Source: Cellulomonas sp. C5510
GTDB taxonomy: Bacteria; Actinomycetota; Actinomycetes; Actinomycetales; Cellulomonadaceae
Reading direction: 5' to 3'
Length of the DNA: 64,000 nt
Assembly: GCF_019797765.1 (NCBI RefSeq)
Contig: NZ_CP081862.1
Span: forward strand, 3,534,001-3,598,000
Shown: one piece after another, positions 31,504 through 39,937 of the stretch
Numbering within the stretch: position 1 is the first letter of the stretch
How the letters are laid out: every line of letters begins with the position of its first letter
The notes under the pieces: generated by a model
Told to the model about the DNA's origin: nothing
The model's database searches: none
The model's input: the letters and a program-made list of their open reading frames with translations, nothing else
Made by a program: the position numbers and the translations under genes

Positions 31504-34083
31504 ATGGCAGGACTCCTCTACAGAATCGGGCGGTTCTCCGCCCGCCGGGCCTGGGTCGTCGTCACGGCCTGGGCCGCGGTGCTGGCGCTGTCGGTCGGCG
31601 CGTACCTCGCGTTCGGCGGCACGCTCACCTCCGCCATCACCATCCCGGGTACCGCCACGGAGAAGGTGACCGAGCACCTCCAGGAGGAGTTCCCCTCCGC
31701 GAGCGGCGGCACCGGCACGGTCGTGCTCCACACCGGCGGGGACGACGCGTTCACGCCGGAGCAGCAGGCCGCGATCAGCGCGGCGCTGGCCGACGTGGCG
31801 GACCTCGACGGCGTCAAGGGCGTCACGGACCCGTTCGCCACCACCGAGCAGCTCACGGAGCAGGCCGCCCAGCTCGAGGACGGCCGCGCGCAGATCGCCG
31901 ACGGCCGGTCCCAGCTCGACGCCGGGCAGGCCCAGCTCGACGCCGGCCAGGCCCAGCTCGACGCCGCGCAGGACCAGCTCGACGCGCAGCAGGACCAGCT
32001 CGACGCGCAGCGGGCGCAGGCCGAGGCGGCGGGGATGCTCACGCAGGTGCAGCCGCAGCTCGACGCCGGCCAGGCCCAGCTCGACGCCGGCCGGGCGCAG
32101 CTCGACGCCCAGCAGGACCAGCTCGACGCCCAGCAGCAGACGCTCGACGAGGGCCGCGAGCAGCTCGAGGCGCAGACCACGCAGGTCGAGGACGGCGCCG
32201 CGCTGCTGGACCTCGCCCGGGAGATCCGGCTGGTCTCGGAGGACGGCTCCGCCGCGGTCGCCACGGTGGCGTTCGACGCGGGGCAGTTCGAGGTGGACGC
32301 CGACCTGAAGACGCAGGTGGCGGACACCCTCGCCGACGCCGACCTCGCGGGTGCCCAGGTCGAGTTCTCGAGCGACCTCACGCAGGAGGTGCCGAGCGTG
32401 CTCGGCCCGGGCGAGGTCGTGGGCGTCGTCGTCGCGGCCGTCGTGCTGCTGGTGATGCTCGGCTCGGCGGTCGCCGCCGGCCTGCCGATCCTGTCCGCCC
32501 TGGTGGGCGTGGCCATCGGAGCCACGGTCACCCTCGCGCTGTCCGGCGTCGTCGACATGCTGTCCGTCACCCCGGTGCTCGGCATCATGCTCGGCCTCGC
32601 GGTCGGCATCGACTACTCGCTGTTCATCCTCAACCGGCACCGGCGCCAGCTGCGCGACGGCGTCGAGCTGCACGAGTCGATCGCCCTGGCCAACGGCACC
32701 GCGGGCAACGCCGTGGTGTTCGCCGGCACGACCGTCCTCGTCGCCCTGCTGGCGCTCAACGTCACCGGCATCCCGTTCCTGGGTCTCATGGGGACCACGG
32801 CCGCGGTGTGCATCGCAATCGCGATCCTCATGGCGATCACGTTCACGCCCGCGCTGCTGTCGCGCATCGGCCTGCGGGTGCTGCCCCGCAAGCAGCGCGC
32901 GACCATCGGCCACGAGGAGCCCGAGCCGGTGCCCTCCACCCCGATGCGCACCTCCCGCGCGGTGCTCACCCTCGTCGTCGGCCTCGCCGCGCTGCTGGTC
33001 GTCGCGATCCCCGCGCTGTCCATGCGGCTCGGCCTGCCGGGCGGGTCCTCGGAGGCCGAGGACTCCACGCAGTACCAGGCGTACACGATCACGGCCGAGA
33101 AGTTCGGGGCCGGCGTGAACGGCCCGCTGCTCGTCGTCGCGGACCTGCCCGACGCCGTGGCGGAGGGCGGCCTCGTCGCGGAGCAGGTGCGGATCGGCCA
33201 GGAGCTCGCCGCGTTCGACGACGTCGTCGCGGTCGCGCCGATCGGCGCCAACGACGACCGCACCGTGCTCGCGTTCCAGGTCGTGCCCCGCGAGGGGCCG
33301 GACAGCGAGAGCACCGAGCACCTCGTGCAGGACCTGCGGGCCGCGTCCCCGGTGGAGGGTGACGTGCAGCTCGGCGTCGCGGGCACCACGAGCGCGCAGA
33401 TCGACGTCTCCGAGAAGCTCGCCGACGTGCTGCCGCTCTACCTGGCGATCGTCGTCGGCCTGTCGCTCATCATCCTCATCATCGTGTTCCGCTCCATCCT
33501 GGTGCCGGTCACCGCGACGCTCGGGTTCGTCCTGTCGCTGTTCGCGGCGTTCGGCGGCGTGGTCGCGATCTACCAGTGGGGCTGGCTCGGGTCGCTGTTC
33601 GGGGTGCACGACCCCGCGCCGGTGCTGAGCTTCCTGCCGATCATCGTCACCGGCATCCTGTTCGGGCTCGCGATGGACTACCAGCTGTTCCTGGTCTCCG
33701 GCATGCGGGAGGCGTACGCCCACGGTGTGGACGCCCGCGTGGCCGTGCGCCGCGGCCTGCACGCCGGCCGGGTCGTGGTCGCCGCGGCGGCGATCATCAT
33801 GGCGTCGGTGTTCGCGGGCTTCATCTTCGCGGAGTCCTCGATCATCCGGCCGCTCGGGTTCGGCCTCGCGTTCGGCGTGCTGGTCGACGCGTTCGTGGTC
33901 CGGATGCTGCTGATCCCGGCGCTCATGCACCTGGCCGGCAAGGCGGCGTGGTGGATCCCCCGCTGGCTGGACCGGATCCTGCCCGACGTCGACGTGGAGG
34001 GCGCCTCCCTGGAGCGCACCCACCCGCACCCGATGCACCAGGTGGTCGACGCCCCGGAGCGGCACCAGCACGACCGCGCCTGA
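31504..34083 (+). CDS. MmpL-type RND transporter
   Basis: An 859-residue transporter with two sets of helices. The first external loop is about 330 residues after helix 1. Family motifs include GIMLGLAVGIDYSLFILNRH in the first half and ILFGLAMDYQLFLVSGMREA in the second (proton-relay Asp-Tyr pairs). The first loop holds an unusual block of seven-residue repeats (about residues 123-230). MmpL proteins export lipids or drugs using the proton gradient; linkage to a TetR gene suggests an inducible efflux role. AGGGACGG precedes the ATG. Confidence 0.93.
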   Translation: MAGLLYRIGRFSARRAWVVVTAWAAVLALSVGAYLAFGGTLTSAITIPGTATEKVTEHLQEEFPSASGGTGTVVLHTGGDDAFTPEQQAAISAALADVADLDGVKGVTDPFATTEQLTEQAAQLEDGRAQIADGRSQLDAGQAQLDAGQAQLDAAQDQLDAQQDQLDAQRAQAEAAGMLTQVQPQLDAGQAQLDAGRAQLDAQQDQLDAQQQTLDEGREQLEAQTTQVEDGAALLDLAREIRLVSEDGSAAVATVAFDAGQFEVDADLKTQVADTLADADLAGAQVEFSSDLTQEVPSVLGPGEVVGVVVAAVVLLVMLGSAVAAGLPILSALVGVAIGATVTLALSGVVDMLSVTPVLGIMLGLAVGIDYSLFILNRHRRQLRDGVELHESIALANGTAGNAVVFAGTTVLVALLALNVTGIPFLGLMGTTAAVCIAIAILMAITFTPALLSRIGLRVLPRKQRATIGHEEPEPVPSTPMRTSRAVLTLVVGLAALLVVAIPALSMRLGLPGGSSEAEDSTQYQAYTITAEKFGAGVNGPLLVVADLPDAVAEGGLVAEQVRIGQELAAFDDVVAVAPIGANDDRTVLAFQVVPREGPDSESTEHLVQDLRAASPVEGDVQLGVAGTTSAQIDVSEKLADVLPLYLAIVVGLSLIILIIVFRSILVPVTATLGFVLSLFAAFGGVVAIYQWGWLGSLFGVHDPAPVLSFLPIIVTGILFGLAMDYQLFLVSGMREAYAHGVDARVAVRRGLHAGRVVVAAAAIIMASVFAGFIFAESSIIRPLGFGLAFGVLVDAFVVRMLLIPALMHLAGKAAWWIPRWLDRILPDVDVEGASLERTHPHPMHQVVDAPERHQHDRA
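31870..32190 (+). repeat. 21-base repeats encoding a heptad coiled coil in mmpL
   Basis: About a dozen imperfect 21-base units (core cagctcgacgccggccaggcc) encode QLDAGQA/QLDAQQD-type heptads. They predict a long coiled coil in the external loop. Slippage between near-identical units could vary its length. Confidence 0.8.
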
Positions 34084-34093
34084 GGCACCGCAC

Positions 34094-34143
34094 CGAGAGC
34101 CCCGTCACACCCGCCCCCGCGGCGGGCTGCGGCGGGGCTCTCG
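34094..34143 (+). terminator. Terminator-like hairpin after mmpL
   Basis: CGAGAGCCCCG and CGGGGCTCTCG form a perfect 11-base outer stem around a GC-rich inner stem-loop, ten bases after the mmpL stop. There is no T-tract, as is common at this base composition. Confidence 0.6.
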
Positions 34144-34169
34144 TGCGCCCGGGCGGACTACCCTGAGGT

Positions 34170-34628
34170 GTGGCCACGTTCTCCTCCGTCAGCCGGCAGC
34201 ACGTCCTCCAGGCGATCGCGGAGCACGACGACCGCGGCGCGGAGGCGTTCCTCGGCGTCTACGGCTTCGAGGCCACCCCGGGCGAGACCTTCTCCCACGA
34301 GGGCCGGACGTACGACGCCCGCGCGGTCCTCGCGGTCGCCCACCGGTACGCCACCGGCCGCGCCGCGACGCCCGAGGAGCTGCGCTCCGCCCCGACCGGC
34401 ACCCTGCTGACCCGGCGCGGGTTCGAGGTCGCCGGCCCGGTCGCCGCGTCGCGGACGCCCTCCGCGTCGCGCTCGTCCACGCGCTCGCCCGCGGGCAGCG
34501 CGCCCCGCCGCGCCGCGAAGCCGGCCACTACCCCGCGCCGGCCCGCCCCCGAGGACCGCCCGCTGGCGATCTGCCCGACGTGCTTCACGGCGTTGCCCGC
34601 GACGGGCATCTGCGACACCTGCGGCTGA
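34170..34628 (+). CDS. Free-standing ScoMcrA-like head domain with C-terminal four-Cys motif
   Basis: A 152-residue soluble protein. Residues 1-90 (VSRQHVLQAIAEHDDRGAEA, FLGVYGF, HEGRTYDARAVLAVAHRYAT, LTRRGFEV) follow the pattern of the N-terminal head domain of ScoMcrA-type modification-dependent restriction enzymes: a helix with D/E-R-G-x-E-A-F-L, then Y(D/S)(A/S)KA-like, then LGFEV. A basic Ser/Arg/Pro linker follows, and the protein ends with CPTCFTALPATGICDTCG, a compact four-cysteine zinc knuckle. No nuclease domain is present. It starts at a GTG. A nucleic-acid-binding or sensor role is a guess; the head-domain match is by eye and moderate. Confidence 0.6.
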   Translation: MATFSSVSRQHVLQAIAEHDDRGAEAFLGVYGFEATPGETFSHEGRTYDARAVLAVAHRYATGRAATPEELRSAPTGTLLTRRGFEVAGPVAASRTPSASRSSTRSPAGSAPRRAAKPATTPRRPAPEDRPLAICPTCFTALPATGICDTCG

Positions 34629-34701
34629 GACCGCCGCCGCGTACGAGGACGCCGCCCCGCGCGTCGGCAGCGTGCGGGGCGGCGTCCGGTCCGAGCGCGG
34701 G

Positions 34702-36627
34702 TCAGGCGGTCGGCAGCCAGACCCGCATCGTGCTGGGGCCGCGGTTGGCCCACGAGTGGTACGGCACCAGCCGGACCTCGACCGGCGTCCCGCCGTCCGG
34801 GTCCCCCGCGGTGCTCCCGGCCGGGGCGTACGGCCACGCGGCGTCCGGTGCCGTGACGAGCCGGCCCCGCACCCGCGCGCCGTCGCCGTCCCCGACCACC
34901 GGGCCCGCGGGGTCCACCCGCAGCCCGGCCACGTCGGCGCCGCCCGGCAGGTCCACGGACTCCGCGCACAGCACCACCGGCCCCCGCTCGACGGCGACGG
35001 TCCCCCGCACCGCGTCGACCCGGGGGTCCGCGACGGTCACCCGCGGGGCGACGTCGAGCGTCAGGCGCAGCTCGTCACCGGGCGCGAAGGCCCGCGTGAC
35101 ACGGACCTCGCCGCGTGTCACCTCGGCCGCCGCGCCGTCGACCCGCGCGGACCCCGCCGCCCACGCCGGCACCCGCAGCGCGATGGTCCACTCCCCCTCC
35201 GGGGCGTCGACGACCCGGACGACGACGTCGCCGTCCACCGGGTACCCCGTCACCACCTCGACGCCGACCGCACGACCGTCGCCGAGCCGGGTGGTGACGC
35301 GCGCGGAGGCGAGCTGCACGAGGTGCAGCGCGTCCTCGGACACCGCGGCCACGTACCCCCCGAGGGCCGCCACGGTGCGCGCCACGTTGGTCGGGCAGCA
35401 GGACACCTCGAACCAGGGGGCGCGCAGCCGGGACAGCGCGCGGGCGCTCACCTCGTCCGGCGCGGACTCGGTGCCGGGGACGCGCTTGTGCAGCGGGTTC
35501 GTGTAGAAGAACGCGCGTCCGTCCGCCCGCGGGGAGGTCGCGACGACGTTGTACAGCGCCCGCTCGACCACGTCGCCCCACGCCACGTCGCCCGTCGCGA
35601 GCAGCAGCCGCCAGGCGACCATCACCGACGCGACCCCGGCGCACGTCTCGCAGTACGCCCGGTCCGGCGGCAGCTCGTAGTCGTCGCCGTAGGCCTCGTC
35701 CTGGTGGTGCGCGCCCATGCCGCCGGTGAGGTACGTGCGGCGGGCGAGCGTCCGCTCGTACTGCCCGCGGACCGCGTCGAGCAGCGCGTCGTCCCCGGTC
35801 TCCACCGCCACGTCGAGCGCGCCGGCGGCGAGGTACAGCGCCCGCACGGCGTGGCCGCGCAGCACCTCGGCCTCCCGCACCGGGACGTCGTCCTGGTAGT
35901 ACTCCCGCCCGAGCTCGATCGCGGCGAGCGTGCCCCGCCCGCGGCGCTCGACGAACAGCGCCGCCTGGTCCAGGTACCGGCGCTCGCCCGTGGCCCGCGC
36001 CAGCTCCGCGAGCGCGACCTCGATCTCCGGGTGCCCGCAGACGCCGTCCCGGCCGTCCGGGCCGAACTCGGCGCACACGTGGTCGGCCGCCCGCCGCGCG
36101 ACCGCGACGAGCTCGTCGTCGTGGCCCGTCCGCAGGCGGGCGACCGCCGCCTGGATGAGGTGGCCGAAGCAGTACAGCTCGTGGCCCCACTCGAGGTCCG
36201 AGTACCGGGGCTCCTGCCCGGGCCTCCCGAACCGGGTGCTGAGGTAGCCGTCGGGCTCCTGGACCTGCGCCAGGAGCGCGGCGAGCTCCGCGATGCGGGC
36301 CTCGAGCGCGGGGTCGCCGGTGCGCCCGGCCTCCCAGGCCATCGCCTCGATCAGCTTGTACACGTCCGAGTCGGAGAACTCCCGCCCGGTCCGTGCTCCC
36401 ACGAGCGTGCCGTCGACCGCGCGCTCGAAGTTCGCGATCCAGCCGACCCGCGTCTCCCAGTGGTCGCAGTGCGGGATGCTCGCGGTGCCGTTGACGCGCT
36501 GGCGGTCGGCCCAGAACCCCTCGGTGAGGACGACCTCGTCCAGCCCGAGCGGGCGCAGCGCACCCGCCGACGGGGCGACCGGGGTCACGGGCGGTGCAGT
36601 GGTGGTGCTTCTCACGGGGGTGGTCAT
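34702..36627 (-). CDS. Glycoside hydrolase family 127, beta-L-arabinofuranosidase type
   Basis: A 641-residue cytosolic enzyme without a signal peptide. Family features: an N-terminal (alpha/alpha)6 barrel with GFWADRQRVN at the start, WGHELYCFGHLIQAAVA, YLTGGMG, YCETCAGVASVMVAWRLLL, and the CCPTN motif (Cys about 409-410) that binds zinc and provides the unusual cysteine nucleophile. A Glu in the YCETC motif (about 328) is a candidate for the other catalytic or metal residue. C-terminal beta domains follow. It should release beta-L-arabinofuranose from short oligosaccharides of plant glycoproteins or arabinan. The ATG overlaps the permease stop (ATGA), so it is the last gene of the CUT1 operon. 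Confidence 0.92.
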   Translation of the reverse strand: MTTPVRSTTTAPPVTPVAPSAGALRPLGLDEVVLTEGFWADRQRVNGTASIPHCDHWETRVGWIANFERAVDGTLVGARTGREFSDSDVYKLIEAMAWEAGRTGDPALEARIAELAALLAQVQEPDGYLSTRFGRPGQEPRYSDLEWGHELYCFGHLIQAAVARLRTGHDDELVAVARRAADHVCAEFGPDGRDGVCGHPEIEVALAELARATGERRYLDQAALFVERRGRGTLAAIELGREYYQDDVPVREAEVLRGHAVRALYLAAGALDVAVETGDDALLDAVRGQYERTLARRTYLTGGMGAHHQDEAYGDDYELPPDRAYCETCAGVASVMVAWRLLLATGDVAWGDVVERALYNVVATSPRADGRAFFYTNPLHKRVPGTESAPDEVSARALSRLRAPWFEVSCCPTNVARTVAALGGYVAAVSEDALHLVQLASARVTTRLGDGRAVGVEVVTGYPVDGDVVVRVVDAPEGEWTIALRVPAWAAGSARVDGAAAEVTRGEVRVTRAFAPGDELRLTLDVAPRVTVADPRVDAVRGTVAVERGPVVLCAESVDLPGGADVAGLRVDPAGPVVGDGDGARVRGRLVTAPDAAWPYAPAGSTAGDPDGGTPVEVRLVPYHSWANRGPSTMRVWLPTA

Positions 36628-37457
36628 CCCTTCAGCGCTCCCGACATGAACCCGTTGACGTAGTGGCGCTGCAGCACGAGGAACAGCACGACGCACGGGA
36701 CGGTGAGGACGACGACACCCGCCTGGGTGGCGCCGTAGTCGATGACGCCCATGACCTGCTGGCGCATGTTCACCAGCGCGAGCGGCAGCGGCTGGTTGTC
36801 GCCGCCGACCAGGTACAGGGGCACCATGAAGTCGTTCCACGCGGCGAGGAACGCGAACAGCCCGATGGTGATGAGGCCGGGCTTGACGGCCGGCAGCAGG
36901 ACGCGGCGCAGCGCGCCGAACGACCCGCAGCCGTCCACGAGGGCCGCCTCCTCGAGCTCCCTCGGCACGGACTCGAACGAGATCCGCATCATGAACATCG
37001 CGAACGGCAGCTGGAACACCGCGAGCACCAGGCCGACGCCGACCAGGGTGTTCGACAGCCCGATGTCCTTCAGCCAGATGACGAGCGGGATCAGCAGCGT
37101 CGCGTACGGGACCATGAGGATGGACAGGACGAGCAGGAACAGCGCGTCCTTGCCCGGGAACCGGAACCGCGCGAACGCGTACCCGCCGAGCGTCGCGACG
37201 ACGAGGGTCACGACCACCGCGGTGGCGGTGATGCCGGCCGAGTTGCCCAGGTAGGTCAGGACGCCCGCCTGGTAGGACGCCAGCGTGGCGTAGTTGCCGA
37301 GCCCGAACCCGTCGACCTGGGCCGACCCGGGCTGCGGCGAGACCGACGACACGGTGGTCCAGATCAGCGGGTAGAGGAACAGGATCGCCAGCCCACCGGT
37401 CACGACGTAGAACGGAGTGCGTCCGAGGACGCGGGAGAAGCCGGTTACAGGGGTCAC
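36624..37457 (-). CDS. Sugar ABC transporter permease, MalG type (GH127 locus)
   Basis: A 277-residue permease with six predicted helices, the EAA motif LEEAALVDGCGSFGALRRVLLP, and the C-terminal FMSGALKG typical of MalG-type proteins. GTG start inside a GTGA overlap with the MalF-type gene. It should import the arabinose-containing oligosaccharide cleaved by the adjoining GH127 enzyme. No ATPase gene is in the operon. Confidence 0.93.
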   Translation of the reverse strand: MTPVTGFSRVLGRTPFYVVTGGLAILFLYPLIWTTVSSVSPQPGSAQVDGFGLGNYATLASYQAGVLTYLGNSAGITATAVVVTLVVATLGGYAFARFRFPGKDALFLLVLSILMVPYATLLIPLVIWLKDIGLSNTLVGVGLVLAVFQLPFAMFMMRISFESVPRELEEAALVDGCGSFGALRRVLLPAVKPGLITIGLFAFLAAWNDFMVPLYLVGGDNQPLPLALVNMRQQVMGVIDYGATQAGVVVLTVPCVVLFLVLQRHYVNGFMSGALKG

Positions 37458-38416
37458 TCCTCGGGCGAGCGCCGCAGCGCCTTGAGCTGGACGACGTTGA
37501 CGACCACCAGGGCCAGCAGCACGATCACCGACAGCGCGGCGGCCATGCCGAGGTCGCGCTTCGACTCGAACGCCAGGTTGTAGACGAGCTGGACGACGGT
37601 CATCGTCGAGCCGTCCGGGCCGCCCTTGGTGAGGATGTAGAACTGGTCGAACGCCAGGATCGAGCCGGTGACGCACATGATCGTCGACAGCGCGAGCGAC
37701 GGCTTGAGCAGCGGCAGCGTGATCCGCCGGAACACCTGCCCCGTCCGCGCGCCGTCGATGCGCGCCGCCTCGTAGACCTCGTGCGGGATGCCCTGCAGCC
37801 CGACGAGCAGCAGCAGCATGTAGAACCCGGCGAACCGCCAGACGATGAGGACGACCGTCCCCCACAGGGCACCGTCGGCCGAGCCGAGGATGTTCACCTG
37901 GCCGCTGCCGATCCCGAACCGCTCCAGCCACCCGGAGACCGGCCCGACCTGCGGGGAGTACAGCGCGTAGAACAGCAGCGAGGCGGACGCGAGCCCCAGC
38001 GCGGTCGGCAGCAGGAACGCCGTCCGCAGGAACCCGCGCCACCGCGTGCTCTCCTGCACGAGGAGGGCCAGCCCCAGGCCGAGCGCGATCAGCAGCACCG
38101 TGGCGATCACCGTGTACGTCAGGGTGAACCGCACGGACGGCCAGAACATCCGGTGCGCGACCACCTCGGAGAAGTTCTCCGGGAAGTTCGTGCCCTGGCT
38201 GCCGCCCAGCAGCGACCAGTCGGAGCCGGACATCACGACCACGAGCACCAGCGGGACCACGAAGAGCACGAGCACGAGGGCGGCCGTGGGACTGGCGTAG
38301 AGCCAGCCCTGGAGGGCTCCGCGCGAGCGCCGCGAGCGGCGGCGCCCGGTGGGTGCGGGCACTCCGGGGCCGGCGTCCGCGCCGCCCGCCACCCGGCCCG
38401 GGGCGGCGAGGGTCAC
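37454..38416 (-). CDS. Sugar ABC transporter permease, MalF type (GH127 locus)
   Basis: A 320-residue permease with a long basic N-terminus (about 35 residues, RRRSRRSRG) before six predicted helices and the EAA loop YEAARIDGARTGQVFRRITLP. The GTG overlaps the binding-protein stop by four bases, and its own stop overlaps the next GTG, so the whole operon is translationally coupled. Confidence 0.93.
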   Translation of the reverse strand: MTLAAPGRVAGGADAGPGVPAPTGRRRSRRSRGALQGWLYASPTAALVLVLFVVPLVLVVVMSGSDWSLLGGSQGTNFPENFSEVVAHRMFWPSVRFTLTYTVIATVLLIALGLGLALLVQESTRWRGFLRTAFLLPTALGLASASLLFYALYSPQVGPVSGWLERFGIGSGQVNILGSADGALWGTVVLIVWRFAGFYMLLLLVGLQGIPHEVYEAARIDGARTGQVFRRITLPLLKPSLALSTIMCVTGSILAFDQFYILTKGGPDGSTMTVVQLVYNLAFESKRDLGMAAALSVIVLLALVVVNVVQLKALRRSPEE

Positions 38417-39735
38417 TGGGACAGCACCTCCGTGATGGCGTCGTTGTCGGCGTCGACCGTGTCGGTCCCCTCGAACGTCGCGTTGCGGATCAGGGTGACC
38501 CACGGGCTGCCGGAGGCGTTGAACGCCTCGGAGAAGAACTCCGCGACCGGCGTGCGGCCCGACTCGGCGATCTTGTTCATGGTGAGCGCCAGCGGGTTCT
38601 GCTGGGCGTACTCGTTGTCGAGCAGCGAGTTGCGTCCGGGGACCTCGCCGTTCTTGGCGATGACCTCGAGCTGGGTCTCCTCGGACATCATCCAGGCCAG
38701 GAAGTTCCACGCCTGGGCGACGTGCTCGGAGTCCTTCGAGATGCCGAGCGCGTCACCGCCGAGGAACGTCGACTGCCCGCCGTCCACGCCCGGGATGCCG
38801 GTGACGCCGACGTCGATGCCCGCCTCCTGCGCCGCGTACACCGCGGTGTTCGGGTACGGCATCACGCCGATCTGCCCGTTGGAGAACGGCGCGGTCCACG
38901 TGGCGCCGGTCTCCTCCTTCGAGCCCGCGCCGACCGCGCCGGCCTGGTTCAGCTCGTAGTAGGTCCGGTAGACGGCCTTGGCCGACTCCGAGGCGACCTC
39001 CGCGGTCCTGCCGTCGGCGGAGAGCACCTCGTCGCCCGAGGCCCACATGTACGGGAACCAGGTGAAGACACCGCACCCGCCGCAGTTGCCGCCGTAGTAG
39101 GTGCCCGAGACGCCCTCCTTGCCGAGCGCGGCGACGGCCTCGGCCTGCTCCTGGAACTCGGCGATGGTGGTGGGGCCCTTCTCCGGGTCCAGGCCGGCCT
39201 CGCGGTACAGGTCCTTGTTCCAGACCATCACGGAGATGTCCTCGACGAACGGCAGCGTGTGCAGGTCGCCGTCCGGGTCGGTGCCCGCGTCGAGGTGGCC
39301 GCGCGTGATGTCGTCCTTGAAGTCCAGGCCGTCGATCTGCTCGGTCAGGTCCGTGAACAGCCCGTTCGCGACCCAGTAGGGCAACCGGACGACGTCGCCG
39401 GCCAGCAGGTCGGGCAGCTCGTCGTTGGTCGCCGCACCGCCGACCTTGCCCTCCATGTCGTCGTTCGGGACGATCTCGAGCTCGATCTGGTTGTCGTGCG
39501 ACGCGTTGTACGCCTCGACGAGCGTCGTGGCCTGCCGCTCGAGCGGCGCGCGGGTCCACATGGTCAGGGTGCTGCCGTCGTCCACGCCGTCGGGGCCGGC
39601 GGACTCGAGCTCCTCCGCCGCCGCGCCGCCGTCGGAGCCGGACCCGCAGGCGGCCAGCCCGTCCAGTGCGAGACCGGCCACGGCCAGCGTGGCGACGGGG
39701 CGGAACCCGCGCGATCGGAACAGGCGGTTGCTCAT
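38413..39735 (-). CDS. Sugar-binding lipoprotein of the GH127 locus (CUT1)
   Basis: A 440-residue solute-binding protein (family 1) with a lipobox DGLAAC after a hydrophobic signal. An acidic Ser/Gly linker follows, then a mature domain with LTMWTRAPLERQATTLVEAY, WNKDLYREAGLDP, and WNFLAWMMSEETQ. Two cysteines in GGNCGGCG near residue 220 are unusual for this family and could form a disulphide. GGGAG precedes the ATG by seven bases. It is the first gene of the operon; a good promoter and an inverted repeat lie upstream. Confidence 0.93.
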   Translation of the reverse strand: MSNRLFRSRGFRPVATLAVAGLALDGLAACGSGSDGGAAAEELESAGPDGVDDGSTLTMWTRAPLERQATTLVEAYNASHDNQIELEIVPNDDMEGKVGGAATNDELPDLLAGDVVRLPYWVANGLFTDLTEQIDGLDFKDDITRGHLDAGTDPDGDLHTLPFVEDISVMVWNKDLYREAGLDPEKGPTTIAEFQEQAEAVAALGKEGVSGTYYGGNCGGCGVFTWFPYMWASGDEVLSADGRTAEVASESAKAVYRTYYELNQAGAVGAGSKEETGATWTAPFSNGQIGVMPYPNTAVYAAQEAGIDVGVTGIPGVDGGQSTFLGGDALGISKDSEHVAQAWNFLAWMMSEETQLEVIAKNGEVPGRNSLLDNEYAQQNPLALTMNKIAESGRTPVAEFFSEAFNASGSPWVTLIRNATFEGTDTVDADNDAITEVLSQ

Positions 39736-39810
39736 CGTGCTCTCCCTCGGAACTTCATCGTCGAAGTCGCGCGGCCCGGGGCGGGCGACACGCAGGTGTC
39801 CGGGGTTCTG

Positions 39811-39826
39811 CCGAAACCCTTTTCGG
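39811..39826 (-). promoter_or_regulatory. Operator candidate at the GH127 operon start
   Basis: CCGAAACCCTTTTCGG is an inverted repeat with perfect six-base arms, placed at the expected transcription start of the operon. Position and form suit a LacI-family repressor site. Confidence 0.6.
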
Positions 39827-39828
39827 GG

Positions 39829-39858
39829 AACGTAGCCGCAGGTTCTGAGCGCCGTCAA
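39829..39858 (-). promoter_or_regulatory. Promoter of the GH127-CUT1 operon
   Basis: On the minus strand TTGACG (39858-39853) and TACGTT (39834-39829) are separated by 18 bases, close to the sigma-70-type consensus. The operator lies just downstream. Confidence 0.65.
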
Positions 39859-39859
39859 G

Positions 39860-39874
39860 ACTCTCGCTGAAAGT
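39860..39874. promoter_or_regulatory. Second operator candidate, lacI side
   Basis: ACTCTCGCTGAAAGT has imperfect dyad symmetry (ACT.TC...GA.AGT). It lies between the two divergent genes, next to the -35 of the minus-strand promoter, and may serve lacI autoregulation. Confidence 0.4.
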
Positions 39875-39937
39875 CGGAGTGTGTACGATCGCCTGGACGG
39901 GTCGGGTCGACCCGCCGGAGCTGCACCCGGAGGTGCC

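Noticed and set aside
31870..32190. 21-base repeats considered as a CRISPR or VNTR element
   Set aside because: They have no spacers and are in frame within the mmpL coiled coil; kept only as a coding repeat.
30751..34071. Minus-strand open frame of more than 1100 codons
   Set aside because: Mirror of tetR and mmpL; its leucine/valine-rich stretches arise from the 21-base repeats read backwards.
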